Positions 18,352 through 27,383 are shown, counted from the first letter of the stretch. The stretch: 64,000 bases of DNA from Corynebacterium canis (GCF_030408595.1 NZ_CP047080.1:237831-301830); one strand, 5' to 3'. Numbers and translations are program-made. The notes: generated by a model not told the origin, from the letters alone.

Positions 18352-20024
18352 CAATTTTCAATGAACTCAGGGGCAAGCTGGGGATACTGATTGGGTTATC
18401 GCTGGTTGTGGCCGTTCTGACCGTGGTCCCTTTGGTGGCCATGCTCTGGCTGGCGGGGGATCCCAGTCGCCGTAATACTGCGGTGATTATCCTGTTGGCG
18501 GCGGTAATTCTTCGCCATTTCCTGCACGGTGCGACCGGATTGTATTCGCATCGCGTGGATAACGATTTTCAGTTGAGTATTCGGCGGAAAATGGTGCGTC
18601 ATTTGCGCAATGTGCCGCTTGGCTGGATCGAACATCGACAAAGCCAGGGCATAGTCGCGCTGGTGCAGCGGAGCGTTTCCAGCGTGCATCACCTGATCGG
18701 GCATGCCCTGCACGATACTGTGCAAGCTCTGGTGGTTCCGCTGCTGTCCTTGGGCTTTCTGTTTGCTATGAGTCCACGCATGGCTGGGATAGCCTTGGTG
18801 CCGATCTTGGGTGTGGGAATCACCATGTCGATCATGCTTTCGGTGGGCAAGCAGCGGCAGCAGCGTCACGATGACACTTTGACCGAATTCACTGGCGCGG
18901 TGGTGGAACGCGCCCACGGAGCGGCGTCGTTTGCGCTTTACGACGAAGACGAAGCCGCCGCAGGAAGGCTGAAACGCGCTGGTGGAGAGTATATTGACGC
19001 TTGGAATTCCTGGTCCAAGCAATCCTCTTGGTACCTGAGCCTTATCGATCTATTTGTGGCACCGATCACGATTATGTTGCTGATGGTCTCGGCGGCAGAT
19101 CTTGAATCGGGGTTGGTGCAACTCACCGCCGGCCTCGTGCTTGGCTTGGGCATTGCGGCACCGTTGCTGAATTTTGCGGCGAGTTCGCAAGCGTTATCGA
19201 GTGGCATCGCGGCGGCGAAAGAGATCGAAGAAGTCCTTGCCGTCGAACCTTTGCCCGTGCCCGAATCGCCCGCCACGCTGCCGCAAAGCGCATCGGGCAG
19301 GGTGGAATTCAAACAGGTGACCTTTTCCTACCCGACCGCCCCCGATGGCGATCCAGCGATAGCCGACTTTTCGTTGGTGTTGGAACCGGGCACCACAACC
19401 GCTCTGGTGGGGGCGTCCGGGAGCGGCAAAACGACGCTGGTCCGGCTGCTTGCGCGGTTTCACGACGTCGATAAGGGCGGCGTATTTATCGACGGCGTGG
19501 ACGTACGCGAGCTGGGTATGCGCGACGTGTATCAAAACTTGGCAATCGTGTTTCAAGAGCCGCAATTGCTTTCCGTTTCTATTAGGGACAATCTGCGTCT
19601 CGGTGCGCGGGGCGAACCCAGCGACGAACAATTGTTTGAAGCCGCGGAAAAGGCATGCATTGCGGATTACATTCGCGGACTAGAACATGGGCTCGAAAGC
19701 GTGATCGGTGTGGACGCCAACCCCAGCGGTGGACAGGCGCAGCGTCTCAGTATTGCGCGGGCATTCCTGCAGCAGCCGCGGGTAATCATCCTCGATGAAG
19801 CGACGGCGTTCACCGACCCAGAATCGCAAGCCGAATTGCAGCAAGCGTTGAGCAATTTTGCCAAGGGGCGGACCTGCATTGTTATTGCGCACCGCCTCCG
19901 CACGATCGCCGGAGCTGATCAAATAGCTGTTCTAGAAGCCGGTAGGCTCGCCGAGATCGGCACACACGATGACCTGCTGCACGCAGGCGGAATCTACACG
20001 GACCTGTGGGAGAAACTGGCATGA
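18348..20024 (+). CDS. Half-size ABC transporter, YbtP/IrtA-like (first subunit)
   Basis: 558 residues: six-helix membrane domain to about residue 300, then an ATPase with Walker A GASGSGKTT, signature PSGGQAQRLS, Walker B VIILDEATAF and H-loop IAHRLRT. The ATG at 18348 was chosen because it overlaps the methyltransferase stop as ATGA; the frame is open 32 codons further up without reason. Fused membrane-ATPase pairs of this exporter fold act as ferric-siderophore importers in yersiniabactin (YbtPQ) and mycobactin (IrtAB) systems. No siderophore-reductase domain is present. Import is inferred from the neighbours; export is possible. Confidence 0.85.
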   Translation: MTIFNELRGKLGILIGLSLVVAVLTVVPLVAMLWLAGDPSRRNTAVIILLAAVILRHFLHGATGLYSHRVDNDFQLSIRRKMVRHLRNVPLGWIEHRQSQGIVALVQRSVSSVHHLIGHALHDTVQALVVPLLSLGFLFAMSPRMAGIALVPILGVGITMSIMLSVGKQRQQRHDDTLTEFTGAVVERAHGAASFALYDEDEAAAGRLKRAGGEYIDAWNSWSKQSSWYLSLIDLFVAPITIMLLMVSAADLESGLVQLTAGLVLGLGIAAPLLNFAASSQALSSGIAAAKEIEEVLAVEPLPVPESPATLPQSASGRVEFKQVTFSYPTAPDGDPAIADFSLVLEPGTTTALVGASGSGKTTLVRLLARFHDVDKGGVFIDGVDVRELGMRDVYQNLAIVFQEPQLLSVSIRDNLRLGARGEPSDEQLFEAAEKACIADYIRGLEHGLESVIGVDANPSGGQAQRLSIARAFLQQPRVIILDEATAFTDPESQAELQQALSNFAKGRTCIVIAHRLRTIAGADQIAVLEAGRLAEIGTHDDLLHAGGIYTDLWEKLA

Positions 20025-21766
20025 TACGGGCACTCTTTCGATTACTGGAAAGCCTTGGTGATGCGGGCAAGACCGCACGAGGCAATGTGGTTGCGCTGTT
20101 TATCACTGCGGCGCTCGGAGCCGTGTGCGAAGGGTTGGCGTTTATCGCGCTGATTCCGTTGTTCACGCGGGTGCGTGCCGGGGAAGACGTCGGCCAGCTC
20201 ATGATCCTTTTGCTGTGCTTGCTTGGCGGGTTCATCGTGTTTCACACCGCCTCCGGGCAAATCGGTCGTCGAGCCAGCACAGGGATCCTCGCCTCATTGA
20301 TTCGTATATTCGAAGGTAGGCTGCGCACATTGCCGGTGGGGTACTTTGGGCCCACCACAACGGGTCGCTTTATTGAGCTCGCGGGGTCTGGAATCAGTTT
20401 TTCCGGTGCGGTGGCCTCGACCGTGATTCGGCCGGTAGTTGGAGCAATTGTGACACCCCTGGTACTGGTGTGCGGATTGCTGTACTTTATGCCGCTGGTT
20501 GCCGTGGTGTGTATCTGCGGTCTGCCAGTCCTGTACTGGGCATATCGAGCGGTGGCCCGCGCAGGGAATGTGTCTTCGAAAGAATTCGAGGCTGCCAGTG
20601 CCACAACCTCGACTCGTTTGACAGAGTTTGTGCGCGCGCAAGCCGCTATCCGAGCCGCCGAAGTACGCGAATCCGGAGACGGATCTATCGCCGACGAAGT
20701 AATGGATGACGCGCTACGCGCCCAGCACCAGGCGTTTGGCAATGCAACGGTAACCCAAGGCACAGCGATCGGCAGGATGACTACCCTTGCCCAAGCCGTC
20801 ATGGTAGCTGGCGTGATCGCTGCGGCGGTTACCGATGTGCAATCGGCGCAATTCTTGGCGCTAGCGGTGGTTTTGACTCGTATTATCGATCCGATCATTG
20901 GTGCGGGAACGCTTCAAGGCGGATTTGGGCAAGCCGCCTCTACGCTAGAACAACTCGAGGAATTAGCGGCAGTACCAGCGCTCGCTGAGCCCGAAGACGG
21001 CTCGGTGGCAGATATTGCGCGCGGCGCCGACGGCAGCACCATAGCGTTGCAGCACGTGGATTTCGGATATGGGGAGAAACAGATACTCCACGATATTTCA
21101 TTTACCGCGGAACCTAGCACGGTGACCGCTATCGTCGGCCCTTCTGGGTGCGGGAAAACCACGGTGTTAAAGCTTCTGGCACGTTTCGTTGATCCTTGGG
21201 ACGGCGAGGTTACCTTAAACGGTGTGCCGTACCCGCGCTGCGGAAGCGGTGAAGTGCGTAAACACATCGGTGCGGTATTCCAAGACACCTATCTGCCGGG
21301 GGCGAAGCTCGCCGATGCGCTGCGAATCGCTGACCCGCAAGCCAGCGAGGCCGAATGCCGAACCGCACTGCATCAAGCAATGCTTGGCGACGAGTTGAGG
21401 TTGGAACAAAACATCGGAGAGGGTGGGTCGGCGCTATCCGGAGGCGAACGGCAACGCGTGTGCATAGCCCGTGCCCTCCTCGCCGACCGGCCGGTTATCC
21501 TATTCGATGAGCCCACCGCATCGCTGGATTCTTACGCGGAACGCGGGGTGATGAACCTCATTGCGGATCTCCGCGCCGGCGGAAAAACCATCATCATGGT
21601 GGCGAACAAGCTATCTACCGTGGTGGAGGCCGACCAGATTGTAGTGCTCGATGGGGATGGGCGAATCGCCGACTGCGGTAGGCACGACGAACTGATGGTG
21701 CGTTGTCAGAGTTACTGTCGCGGCGTTGAAAAAGAACAACAAACAAGTAATTGGAGGCTGGTATAA
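20021..21766 (+). CDS. Half-size ABC transporter, YbtQ/IrtB-like (second subunit)
   Basis: 581 residues, same layout as its neighbour: membrane domain to about 310, Walker A GPSGCGKTT, signature LSGGERQRV, Walker B VILFDEPTASLD. The H-loop reads VANKLST with Asn529 where His is expected, so one of the two ATP sites of the heterodimer may be weak. The ATG at 20021 overlaps the previous stop as ATGA. It ends the cluster; the next gene starts 28 bases later and belongs to an unrelated secreted family. Confidence 0.85.
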   Translation: MIRALFRLLESLGDAGKTARGNVVALFITAALGAVCEGLAFIALIPLFTRVRAGEDVGQLMILLLCLLGGFIVFHTASGQIGRRASTGILASLIRIFEGRLRTLPVGYFGPTTTGRFIELAGSGISFSGAVASTVIRPVVGAIVTPLVLVCGLLYFMPLVAVVCICGLPVLYWAYRAVARAGNVSSKEFEAASATTSTRLTEFVRAQAAIRAAEVRESGDGSIADEVMDDALRAQHQAFGNATVTQGTAIGRMTTLAQAVMVAGVIAAAVTDVQSAQFLALAVVLTRIIDPIIGAGTLQGGFGQAASTLEQLEELAAVPALAEPEDGSVADIARGADGSTIALQHVDFGYGEKQILHDISFTAEPSTVTAIVGPSGCGKTTVLKLLARFVDPWDGEVTLNGVPYPRCGSGEVRKHIGAVFQDTYLPGAKLADALRIADPQASEAECRTALHQAMLGDELRLEQNIGEGGSALSGGERQRVCIARALLADRPVILFDEPTASLDSYAERGVMNLIADLRAGGKTIIMVANKLSTVVEADQIVVLDGDGRIADCGRHDELMVRCQSYCRGVEKEQQTSNWRLV

Positions 21767-21794
21767 GAACCAGTTAGGGGTGTGCCAAAACACT

Positions 21795-22658
21795 ATGAAG
21801 AAAATAGCAGCAACGCTCATGGCAATGAGCACAATGGTCCTAGGATGTGCGTACAATGCACCGCCAGTTCAGGCCGATGAACAGCAGCAATGCCCACGGA
21901 TTGAGATTGTCGCCGCGCGCGGTACCTCGGAAATTGGCATTGGGCCCCAGCAATATGGCTCGGCAGCAAGCAATGGTTTTGAGGGCAAGGTATTGAGCAG
22001 GCTTTTACATTTTATAGAGCAACGATATGGGCCGGAGATTTTTGATGGAGTAGCGATAACGGGGATCGATGATACCGTATATCGTGCCGAACCAATAGTG
22101 CCCGATACGGTGGGTGAACCTGGGCCGCCAAATGCGCGAAAAGAAGCTGCTTGGGAGCTTATCCAAAAGTACGGCCCCATACGAACAATCGTCGAGCCGA
22201 TCGCACGTTTCATGCGCTCTGCCTTTGATGGAGCAGCGGCGGTTCCGGCTGCAATGGAAATGAAGGCGCAAGATACGGGGTGCCGTGCTCAAACAATTGT
22301 TCTTGGGTATTCCCAAGGAGCGATTGTGTTGCAGCCTTATGAGTTGCAATTAGCCCGTGAAGGAAGGCTCGTTGGGACGCTTATGATTGGTGACCCACAA
22401 TTGAAAACCGGGCAGGTAAATTTTGGGCAGCCGGAACATAATGGCGGATTATTTGCGGGTTCGTCGTCGGAACCGCAACAACTCGTGCCAAGATTCGAAT
22501 ACTGCAAGCGCAACGACTTCATTTGCGATACTTCGCTCGATGTTGCCGATGGGCTGGATGTTCATCAATCCTACTTTGATCCGCAAATGATGCGGGATGC
22601 TGATGAGGAGGCAGTTGCGGAACTGTTGGCGCAGTGGGTGAGGGAGGGGAAACGATAG
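21795..22658 (+). CDS. Cutinase-family secreted serine esterase (copy 1)
   Basis: 287 residues. The signal sequence ends near VLGC-AYN, which could be a lipobox (Cys18), or is cut further on before DEQQQC. The fold is an alpha/beta hydrolase with GYSQG (Ser173) and, near the end, the cutinase-type Asp and His in CDTSLDVADGLDVHQSYF. Such enzymes in mycolic-acid bacteria act on lipids or esters outside the cell. ATG 21795 was chosen because it gives the signal peptide and the same length as the copy at 27652. It is 28 bases after the ABC gene and may be read through from it. Confidence 0.85.
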   Translation: MKKIAATLMAMSTMVLGCAYNAPPVQADEQQQCPRIEIVAARGTSEIGIGPQQYGSAASNGFEGKVLSRLLHFIEQRYGPEIFDGVAITGIDDTVYRAEPIVPDTVGEPGPPNARKEAAWELIQKYGPIRTIVEPIARFMRSAFDGAAAVPAAMEMKAQDTGCRAQTIVLGYSQGAIVLQPYELQLAREGRLVGTLMIGDPQLKTGQVNFGQPEHNGGLFAGSSSEPQQLVPRFEYCKRNDFICDTSLDVADGLDVHQSYFDPQMMRDADEEAVAELLAQWVREGKR

Positions 22659-22771
22659 GTAAGGTCAATGTCGCTGTGTCCTTATCTTATGGTTGTGCAG
22701 GAACACCGTCGTCCCTGAGCCCAGAGAATTCTGGCCCGCAAATCACCGCATCACTCGGTGCGTTGGTGAGG

Positions 22772-23240
22772 ATCTGCCTGGTTTTCTGCCGTTGCAGATG
22801 TGCCTGAGGCAGATGTAACACGGCGGTTTGGTGTTCCTGCAGAAACACCACCGTGCGACGACCGGCGTGTCGAATCTGCCTGACCGGGGTTTGTGGGCCG
22901 ATTCCGGCTCTCAACTCGCCACACCACTAGGTGTGGTGGTGAGTATCTGCCTGCTGCGTGTGCCGTGGCAGATCTGCCTGAGGCAGATACGACGCGGGCT
23001 GTGTTTCCCCAAGCAAACTCGGCACAAAAATCAGGCAGATCCCGCGCAGGCCAGGCAGATATGACGTGGCCAAGGAGAGGGGCGTGTGCGCTGCGGGGTG
23101 GCAGGGCGAGCGCGATGCGAAAAATAGGTTGGGAGTGCGCACCGAGTTCCGCGCTCAGGCAGATTCGACATGCCAGCCATCCAATGGTGGTATTTCCGCA
23201 GGACGCCGATCCTGCCCTGTTAGATCTGCTTGAGGCAGAT
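22772..23240. repeat. Dispersed ATCTGCCT/AGGCAGAT palindromic repeats
   Basis: The element ATCTGCCTgAGGCAGAT, a 17-base palindrome with one central base, is complete at 22972-22988. Near copies lie at 22796-22814 (CAGATGTGCCTGAGGCAGAT) and 23223-23240 (AGATCTGCTTGAGGCAGAT). Half copies are near 22772, 22875, 22946, 23033, 23053 and 23156. Two of the half copies share a longer TCAGGCAGATTCGACA, in opposite orientation. Confidence 0.7.
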
Positions 23241-23430
23241 TTGGCGGGGTCAATGGTTCGGGAAAGTTCGAAGCTTTATGTGCGGGAGGGCATGCAGGCC
23301 ACGTCTGTCGATAGGTTGCGCACATCCCATTGACCTAGGCGAAAAGCCACTCGCAGTACGCCTATTCCTCGGTTTCGGCGCCCGTGCCGGAAACCGCGTC
23401 GGTGTTGGGGCGAATGCGATATGTACACGC

Positions 23431-23481
23431 AATCGACATGTCTGCGAAATATGTCGATTTCCGGAGAAGAAATCGACATAT
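23431..23481. repeat. AATCGACAT inverted-repeat cluster with a 12-bp hairpin
   Basis: ATATGTCGATTT at 23449-23460 and its exact complement at 23470-23481 form a 12-bp stem with a 9-nt loop. A third copy, AATCGACATG at 23431, can pair with the first arm instead. The structure sits 28 bases outside the left direct repeat of the IS element, so it belongs to the old chromosome and not to the IS. Confidence 0.65.
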
Positions 23482-23509
23482 CGAACCATTTGTGCTGGTC
23501 ATCTGGGCC

Positions 23510-23515
23510 AACGAT
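23510..23515. repeat. Target-site duplication AACGAT (left copy)
   Basis: AACGAT directly precedes the TG that starts the IS21-type element and is repeated directly after its terminal CA at 26245-26250. Confidence 0.75.
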
Positions 23516-23672
23516 TGTCTGGAAGTGTTTTCGGAAAGCGTGATTCCGGTGGTTGGAAAGTGAGGTTCGTGGGGCGTAGTTTTCGGGGCGGCGGGGGTGG
23601 TTTTCTAGATGTTGACGGGCGGCTCAGTGTGTACGAGTCGTCCGCGTTTCTAGGAAAAGGGGGTTCGTTGCG

Positions 23673-25334
23673 GTGGCAACGGATTACCGCGCGATTATGC
23701 TCGCGCTTTTACGTGATCAAACCTACGCCGCGATCTCTGCGCGGCTGCGGTGTTCTTCAAAGACGATTCGTCAGGTTCGTTCGGTCTTAGATGTCCACGG
23801 CTTCGGCGTCGATGATGTAGTCGGCTTGTCCGATGCGCAGTTGGCGGTGCTGTTTCCTGATAAACGCCGCGATCGGGATGAGTCCTTGGCGGCGATCGAT
23901 ATTCCGGCGTTGGTCAGGCGTATGCGGGAATTCACAAACACGCATCGGGGCAAGAAGTTCCGCATCAAGGTCGAACATGAACGCTACGTCCGCCAATGTC
24001 AGCAAGAGGGGGCGAGGCCGTATTCTTACTCCCAGTACGCGAGCCAGGTTTCTGAGTTCATCCGTGTCAACGAGCTGAAGTGGCCTTTGGAACATGCTCC
24101 CGGCCAAAAAATGTTTGTCGACTGGTCCGGCGACAAGATGTGGGTCGGGCGGCCTGGGGATGCCGACAGTTTCCAAGTCTCCGTTTTTGTGGCGACGCTG
24201 CCACATTCCGGGTATGTTTTCGCCAAGTGCTATCCGAATGAACGCACCGCCTCTTGGCTGGAGGCTCACGTGGATGCGTGTAGGTTCTTCGGCGGGGTCC
24301 CAGAGCTTTTTGTCCCAGATAACGCATCAACCGCTTCATTTCGCCCGCGCCGCGATGATCCAGCGCGGGAAGTGGCCTCAGACTATTTACGTCTTGGAAA
24401 CTACTATGGGGTCGGGATTTTGCCGACAGCGCCAGCAGAGCCTACTCATAAAGGGCATGTGGAACGCCACGTCGATATTATCCAGCAATGGGTCGGCCAG
24501 TACCTCGACGCGTATGTCTTCGACACATTAGAAGACCTCAATGATGCTGTTGCAGCCCAGGTGACTTGGCTTAATCACGACAAGACACCCTACCGCGGGA
24601 TGAACGGAAACACGCGTTTCCAAGAATTCGTTGACTATGAGCAACAGTTCCTCAAGCCTCTCCCCAGCGTCGAGTTCGAACCGATGGAGTGGCGATGGGC
24701 AACCCCGCGCCCTGATTGCCACATCCAGGTCGATAAGCGCCGATATTCGGTGCCGTATCAGTATGTCGGAACCAAGCTCAAGGTCGGACTCGGCCAGCAC
24801 AGCGTCAATGTGTACTCCCACGATGGTACCGAGCTCATTGTTTCTCATACCCGCAGCTATGCCAGGCCAGGCAGCTACGTCAGCCTGGAAGAACACCGAC
24901 CACCGCAGACCAAGGTCTACGGAAACCTCTGGACACGCAGCCGCTATGTCACCTGGTCACAGCACGTAGGCCCTGCCTGCACGCGGGCTATCGCTATTGT
25001 GCTGAATCGGCCCAAAATTGAGCAACAAGCATTCTTCACGTGTGAAAACATCCTGAAGCTGGCCAACCGGTACTCGAAGGTTGAACTGGAGCAAGCCTGC
25101 AAATTCATCCTTGATAGCAGGCAATACGTTGGCTACTCCAACATCAAAAATGCCATCACATCGCATGCAGCAGAGCGCGCAGACAAAGCACGCACTGACA
25201 CCTCACCGAACCACCCCAACGCGTCCTGCAGTCAAGACGACGATGACGTAATCGTTATTGACTTCGATCAGGCACGCCTGCGAGGCCTCGCAGCGTTCGA
25301 CATCCCCACCGACACCATCGACGAGGAGGCATAA
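23673..25334 (+). CDS. istA: IS21-family transposase IstA
   Basis: 553 residues, full length for IstA. An N-terminal helix-turn-helix (YAAISARLRCSSKTIRQVR) is followed by the DDE core: Asp150 in FVDWSGDK, Asp216 in VPDNAST and Glu264 in KGHVERHV. It cuts and joins the element ends and needs the IstB ATPase as helper. GTG start at 23673. The istB frame starts on the last base of its stop codon. The gene itself shows no damage. Confidence 0.92.
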   Translation: MATDYRAIMLALLRDQTYAAISARLRCSSKTIRQVRSVLDVHGFGVDDVVGLSDAQLAVLFPDKRRDRDESLAAIDIPALVRRMREFTNTHRGKKFRIKVEHERYVRQCQQEGARPYSYSQYASQVSEFIRVNELKWPLEHAPGQKMFVDWSGDKMWVGRPGDADSFQVSVFVATLPHSGYVFAKCYPNERTASWLEAHVDACRFFGGVPELFVPDNASTASFRPRRDDPAREVASDYLRLGNYYGVGILPTAPAEPTHKGHVERHVDIIQQWVGQYLDAYVFDTLEDLNDAVAAQVTWLNHDKTPYRGMNGNTRFQEFVDYEQQFLKPLPSVEFEPMEWRWATPRPDCHIQVDKRRYSVPYQYVGTKLKVGLGQHSVNVYSHDGTELIVSHTRSYARPGSYVSLEEHRPPQTKVYGNLWTRSRYVTWSQHVGPACTRAIAIVLNRPKIEQQAFFTCENILKLANRYSKVELEQACKFILDSRQYVGYSNIKNAITSHAAERADKARTDTSPNHPNASCSQDDDDVIVIDFDQARLRGLAAFDIPTDTIDEEA

Positions 25335-26123
25335 TGACCACTCTTCCCAACGACACTTCCCCAGTAATGGACGATGAAGAAATGATGCGCCTGTTCAAAA
25401 AGTTCCACATCGTCACCGCAGGAACCAGGGCGTTAGAAATCATCGGCGATCCCAACTACGACACCTACTCGTTCCGTGACGTCCTCGTCGAAATGCTACG
25501 TGCCCAGGAAGAAGGCTATATCCAGCGCACCAGCCACAAACGGCTCAAAGCAGCAGGACTTCCCGATCCAGGCGCAACAATGCAAGCACTAATGAACAAC
25601 CCGCCGGGAGAAATCACCCCGCAACGGCTCGCCAGGATCAAAGACACCGAATGGATAGCAGGACCAAGCCCACTGAAACCTCGTCATCATCGGCCCCACC
25701 GGAAGCGGGAAAAGCTTCCTCATCCAAGCATTGGCTCACAATGCATGCATGCAGCTGCTGAGCGTGAAGTATTGGCGCCTAGCCGAGCTTGCCTCAAGAC
25801 TCGATGAAGTTCGCCAGGACATCGCTGCCACGAATGACCTGGTAAAGAAAATAACCAAGTACCACCTTGTTATCTTCGATGACTTCTTTACGACAGAAAT
25901 CTCGCCCCACGCAACACGTGTGCTCCTCGAAATCATGGAAGCACGCACCGGCCAAGCCACCGCCATTGTCTCACAGACCGGCGCCAGTGACTGGGGCAAA
26001 TTCATCCCCAATCAAGTCACCGCCGAGTCCCTCATCAACCGAATCATGCACCCATCAATGACTATCGCGTTAAAAGGAGAAACCAACCTCCGCGAAACGT
26101 ATAAACCTCGCGAAATCCTCTAG
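25334..26123 (+). pseudogene. istB: Frameshifted IS21 helper ATPase istB
   Basis: The first frame (from 25334) encodes the IstB N-terminus up to about 25660; the ATPase core continues in a different frame from about 25677, reading LVIIGPTGSGKSFLIQAL (Walker A) and later HLVIFDDFFTTE (Walker B), ending at 26123. A 1-base insertion or deletion between about 25655 and 25680 breaks the gene. IstB is needed for IS21 transposition, so this copy is probably immobile unless helped in trans. A sequencing error is the main alternative; I see no classical slippery site to suggest programmed frameshifting. Confidence 0.85.
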
Positions 26124-26244
26124 CACAACCTACGTCCCCACGCAACCAATACCGTGGGGACCACCCCCGTACAAACGCTTTCCGAACGCCAGAACCTCAC
26201 TTTCCAATCACCAGAAAGCCACTTTCCAATCGCCGCGCTGCGCA

Positions 26245-26250
26245 AACGAT
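26245..26250. repeat. Target-site duplication AACGAT (right copy)
   Basis: Second copy of the 6-bp direct repeat. Its last base (26250) is also the last base of the fic stop codon on the minus strand. Confidence 0.75.
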
Positions 26251-27383
26251 TAGGGTTGCATGAGGACATCAAGCGCACGATGATTGATGAATACTTTCTG
26301 GCGGCCTCGCTTGATTTCTTTCAAAACACCGAGATCAACGAGGCTGTGAAGCCAATGCGCAGCCGCTTGACGCTTCGCCAAACCGGCGTCCTCGATGTTC
26401 TTTATCGTGATGTAGGGGTGCGTAAAGAGTAGTGCGGCTAGGTCGTTTGTTGGTCCTATATTGGCCTCTTCGCGGAGCTTGGTTGACGTGCTTTCCTGTA
26501 AGGTCCATAGTTTTTCAATCATTGTTGACGCTGCCCGAGCGGACTCTTCTACGCCTTTGACAATGAAAATGATCCATTCTTCCCAACTGTTTTCGGTGGT
26601 AACAGCACGAAGCAGGCGGTAATAGTCGCTCTTGTTTTTAACGATGTAACCGGAAAGGCATAAGACTGGCAGGCGCAGCAGTCGTTCTTGTATCAAGAGC
26701 AAAATATTAAGAATTCTACCGGTTCTGCCATTGCCATCGTAGAAAGGATGAATCGCTTCAAATTGGTAATGAAGTAGTGCCAGCAGTACAAGCGAATCTA
26801 GATCATGATCGCTGTAGATGAATCGTTCCCAGCGGCTCAAGTGCTGTTCGACGATTTCTTTGCCCTCGGGCGGAGTGTAGTATTTGACGTTTCTTACAGG
26901 ATCACCGATAAAAGTTCCAGCTGTTGAACGTATCTTAGCCGGGGAATTTTGAAGAACGGTGCACACTTCCTCTGCTGTACGTACTGATAGCGGGCGCGTT
27001 TGTAGCGATTGAACCCCAATGTGTAGTGCAGTGTTGTAACGAAGTGCCGCTTTTGTGGCTGAGGTAGGTTCATCATCTACAGCGAAGGCGGCGCGAAAGA
27101 GTTCATCGTTAGTGGTTGCGATATTTTCGATTTCGCTGGATGCTTGGGCTTCCCTTAGTGGAATTGTTGAGGTAATTATTTCAGGGTTTGGGATAAGCCG
27201 ACAAGCGGAGTCCAATGCGCCGAGTTCTTTATTTGCTGCGATGACAGCTTTAAGTACCGCTCGTGTTTCCACCGTAGTGTTCGGAGGCAGCGGCGGTAAA
27301 TCGTTATAGGGGACGCCAGGGTTGAATGATAGCTGTGCGTTCATAGCTGAAGAATAGGCGCTTAATCCTCCTTGGTTATGCAT
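26250..27383 (-). CDS. Fic family protein (AMP-transferase type)
   Basis: 377 residues. The active site HPFYDGNGRTGR starts at His212 and matches HxFx(D/E)GNGRxxR, so AMP transfer to a target protein is expected. The N-terminal SSEIEN fits the (S/T)xxxE(G/N) inhibitory helix of class II Fic proteins, so it should be self-inhibited, with no separate antitoxin. A winged-helix-like C-terminal domain follows. Start may be ATG 27383 or 27344. The IS21 element abuts its stop codon. Targets are unknown. Confidence 0.88.
   Translation of the reverse strand: MHNQGGLSAYSSAMNAQLSFNPGVPYNDLPPLPPNTTVETRAVLKAVIAANKELGALDSACRLIPNPEIITSTIPLREAQASSEIENIATTNDELFRAAFAVDDEPTSATKAALRYNTALHIGVQSLQTRPLSVRTAEEVCTVLQNSPAKIRSTAGTFIGDPVRNVKYYTPPEGKEIVEQHLSRWERFIYSDHDLDSLVLLALLHYQFEAIHPFYDGNGRTGRILNILLLIQERLLRLPVLCLSGYIVKNKSDYYRLLRAVTTENSWEEWIIFIVKGVEESARAASTMIEKLWTLQESTSTKLREEANIGPTNDLAALLFTHPYITIKNIEDAGLAKRQAAAHWLHSLVDLGVLKEIKRGRQKVFINHRALDVLMQP

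Larger units (their letters stand above)
22659..23509. other. Repeat-rich non-coding region
   Basis: About 850 bases without a convincing gene. Frames across it have no ribosome site and consist of repeat translations. It holds at least eight copies of an AGGCAGAT-containing element in both orientations, a GGTGTT/AACACC hairpin at 22830-22850 and, near the right end, three alternating copies of AATCGACAT. Separate entries give the details. Confidence 0.6.
23516..26244. mobile_element. IS21-family insertion sequence with intact ends
   Basis: 2729 bp. Ends are TG...CA and are flanked by a 6-bp direct repeat AACGAT. Both ends carry repeated GGAAAG(T/C)G binding sites: the first begins 18 bases from each terminus, a second (TTGGAAAGTGAGGTTC) lies about 20 bases further in. 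It encodes an IstA transposase and a frameshifted IstB helper. It inserted exactly at the stop codon of the fic gene on the opposite strand, leaving that stop intact. Confidence 0.88.

Noticed and set aside
22772..23240. CRISPR array
   Set aside because: Repeats are short, palindromic, in both orientations and irregularly spaced, and no cas gene is near.
22893..23333. 146-codon open frame in the repeat region
   Set aside because: It is built from the repeats, has no ribosome site and no family likeness.
25655..25680. Programmed frameshift in istB
   Set aside because: No heptameric slippery sequence is visible, and IS21 helper genes are normally a single frame; a mutation or read error is simpler.
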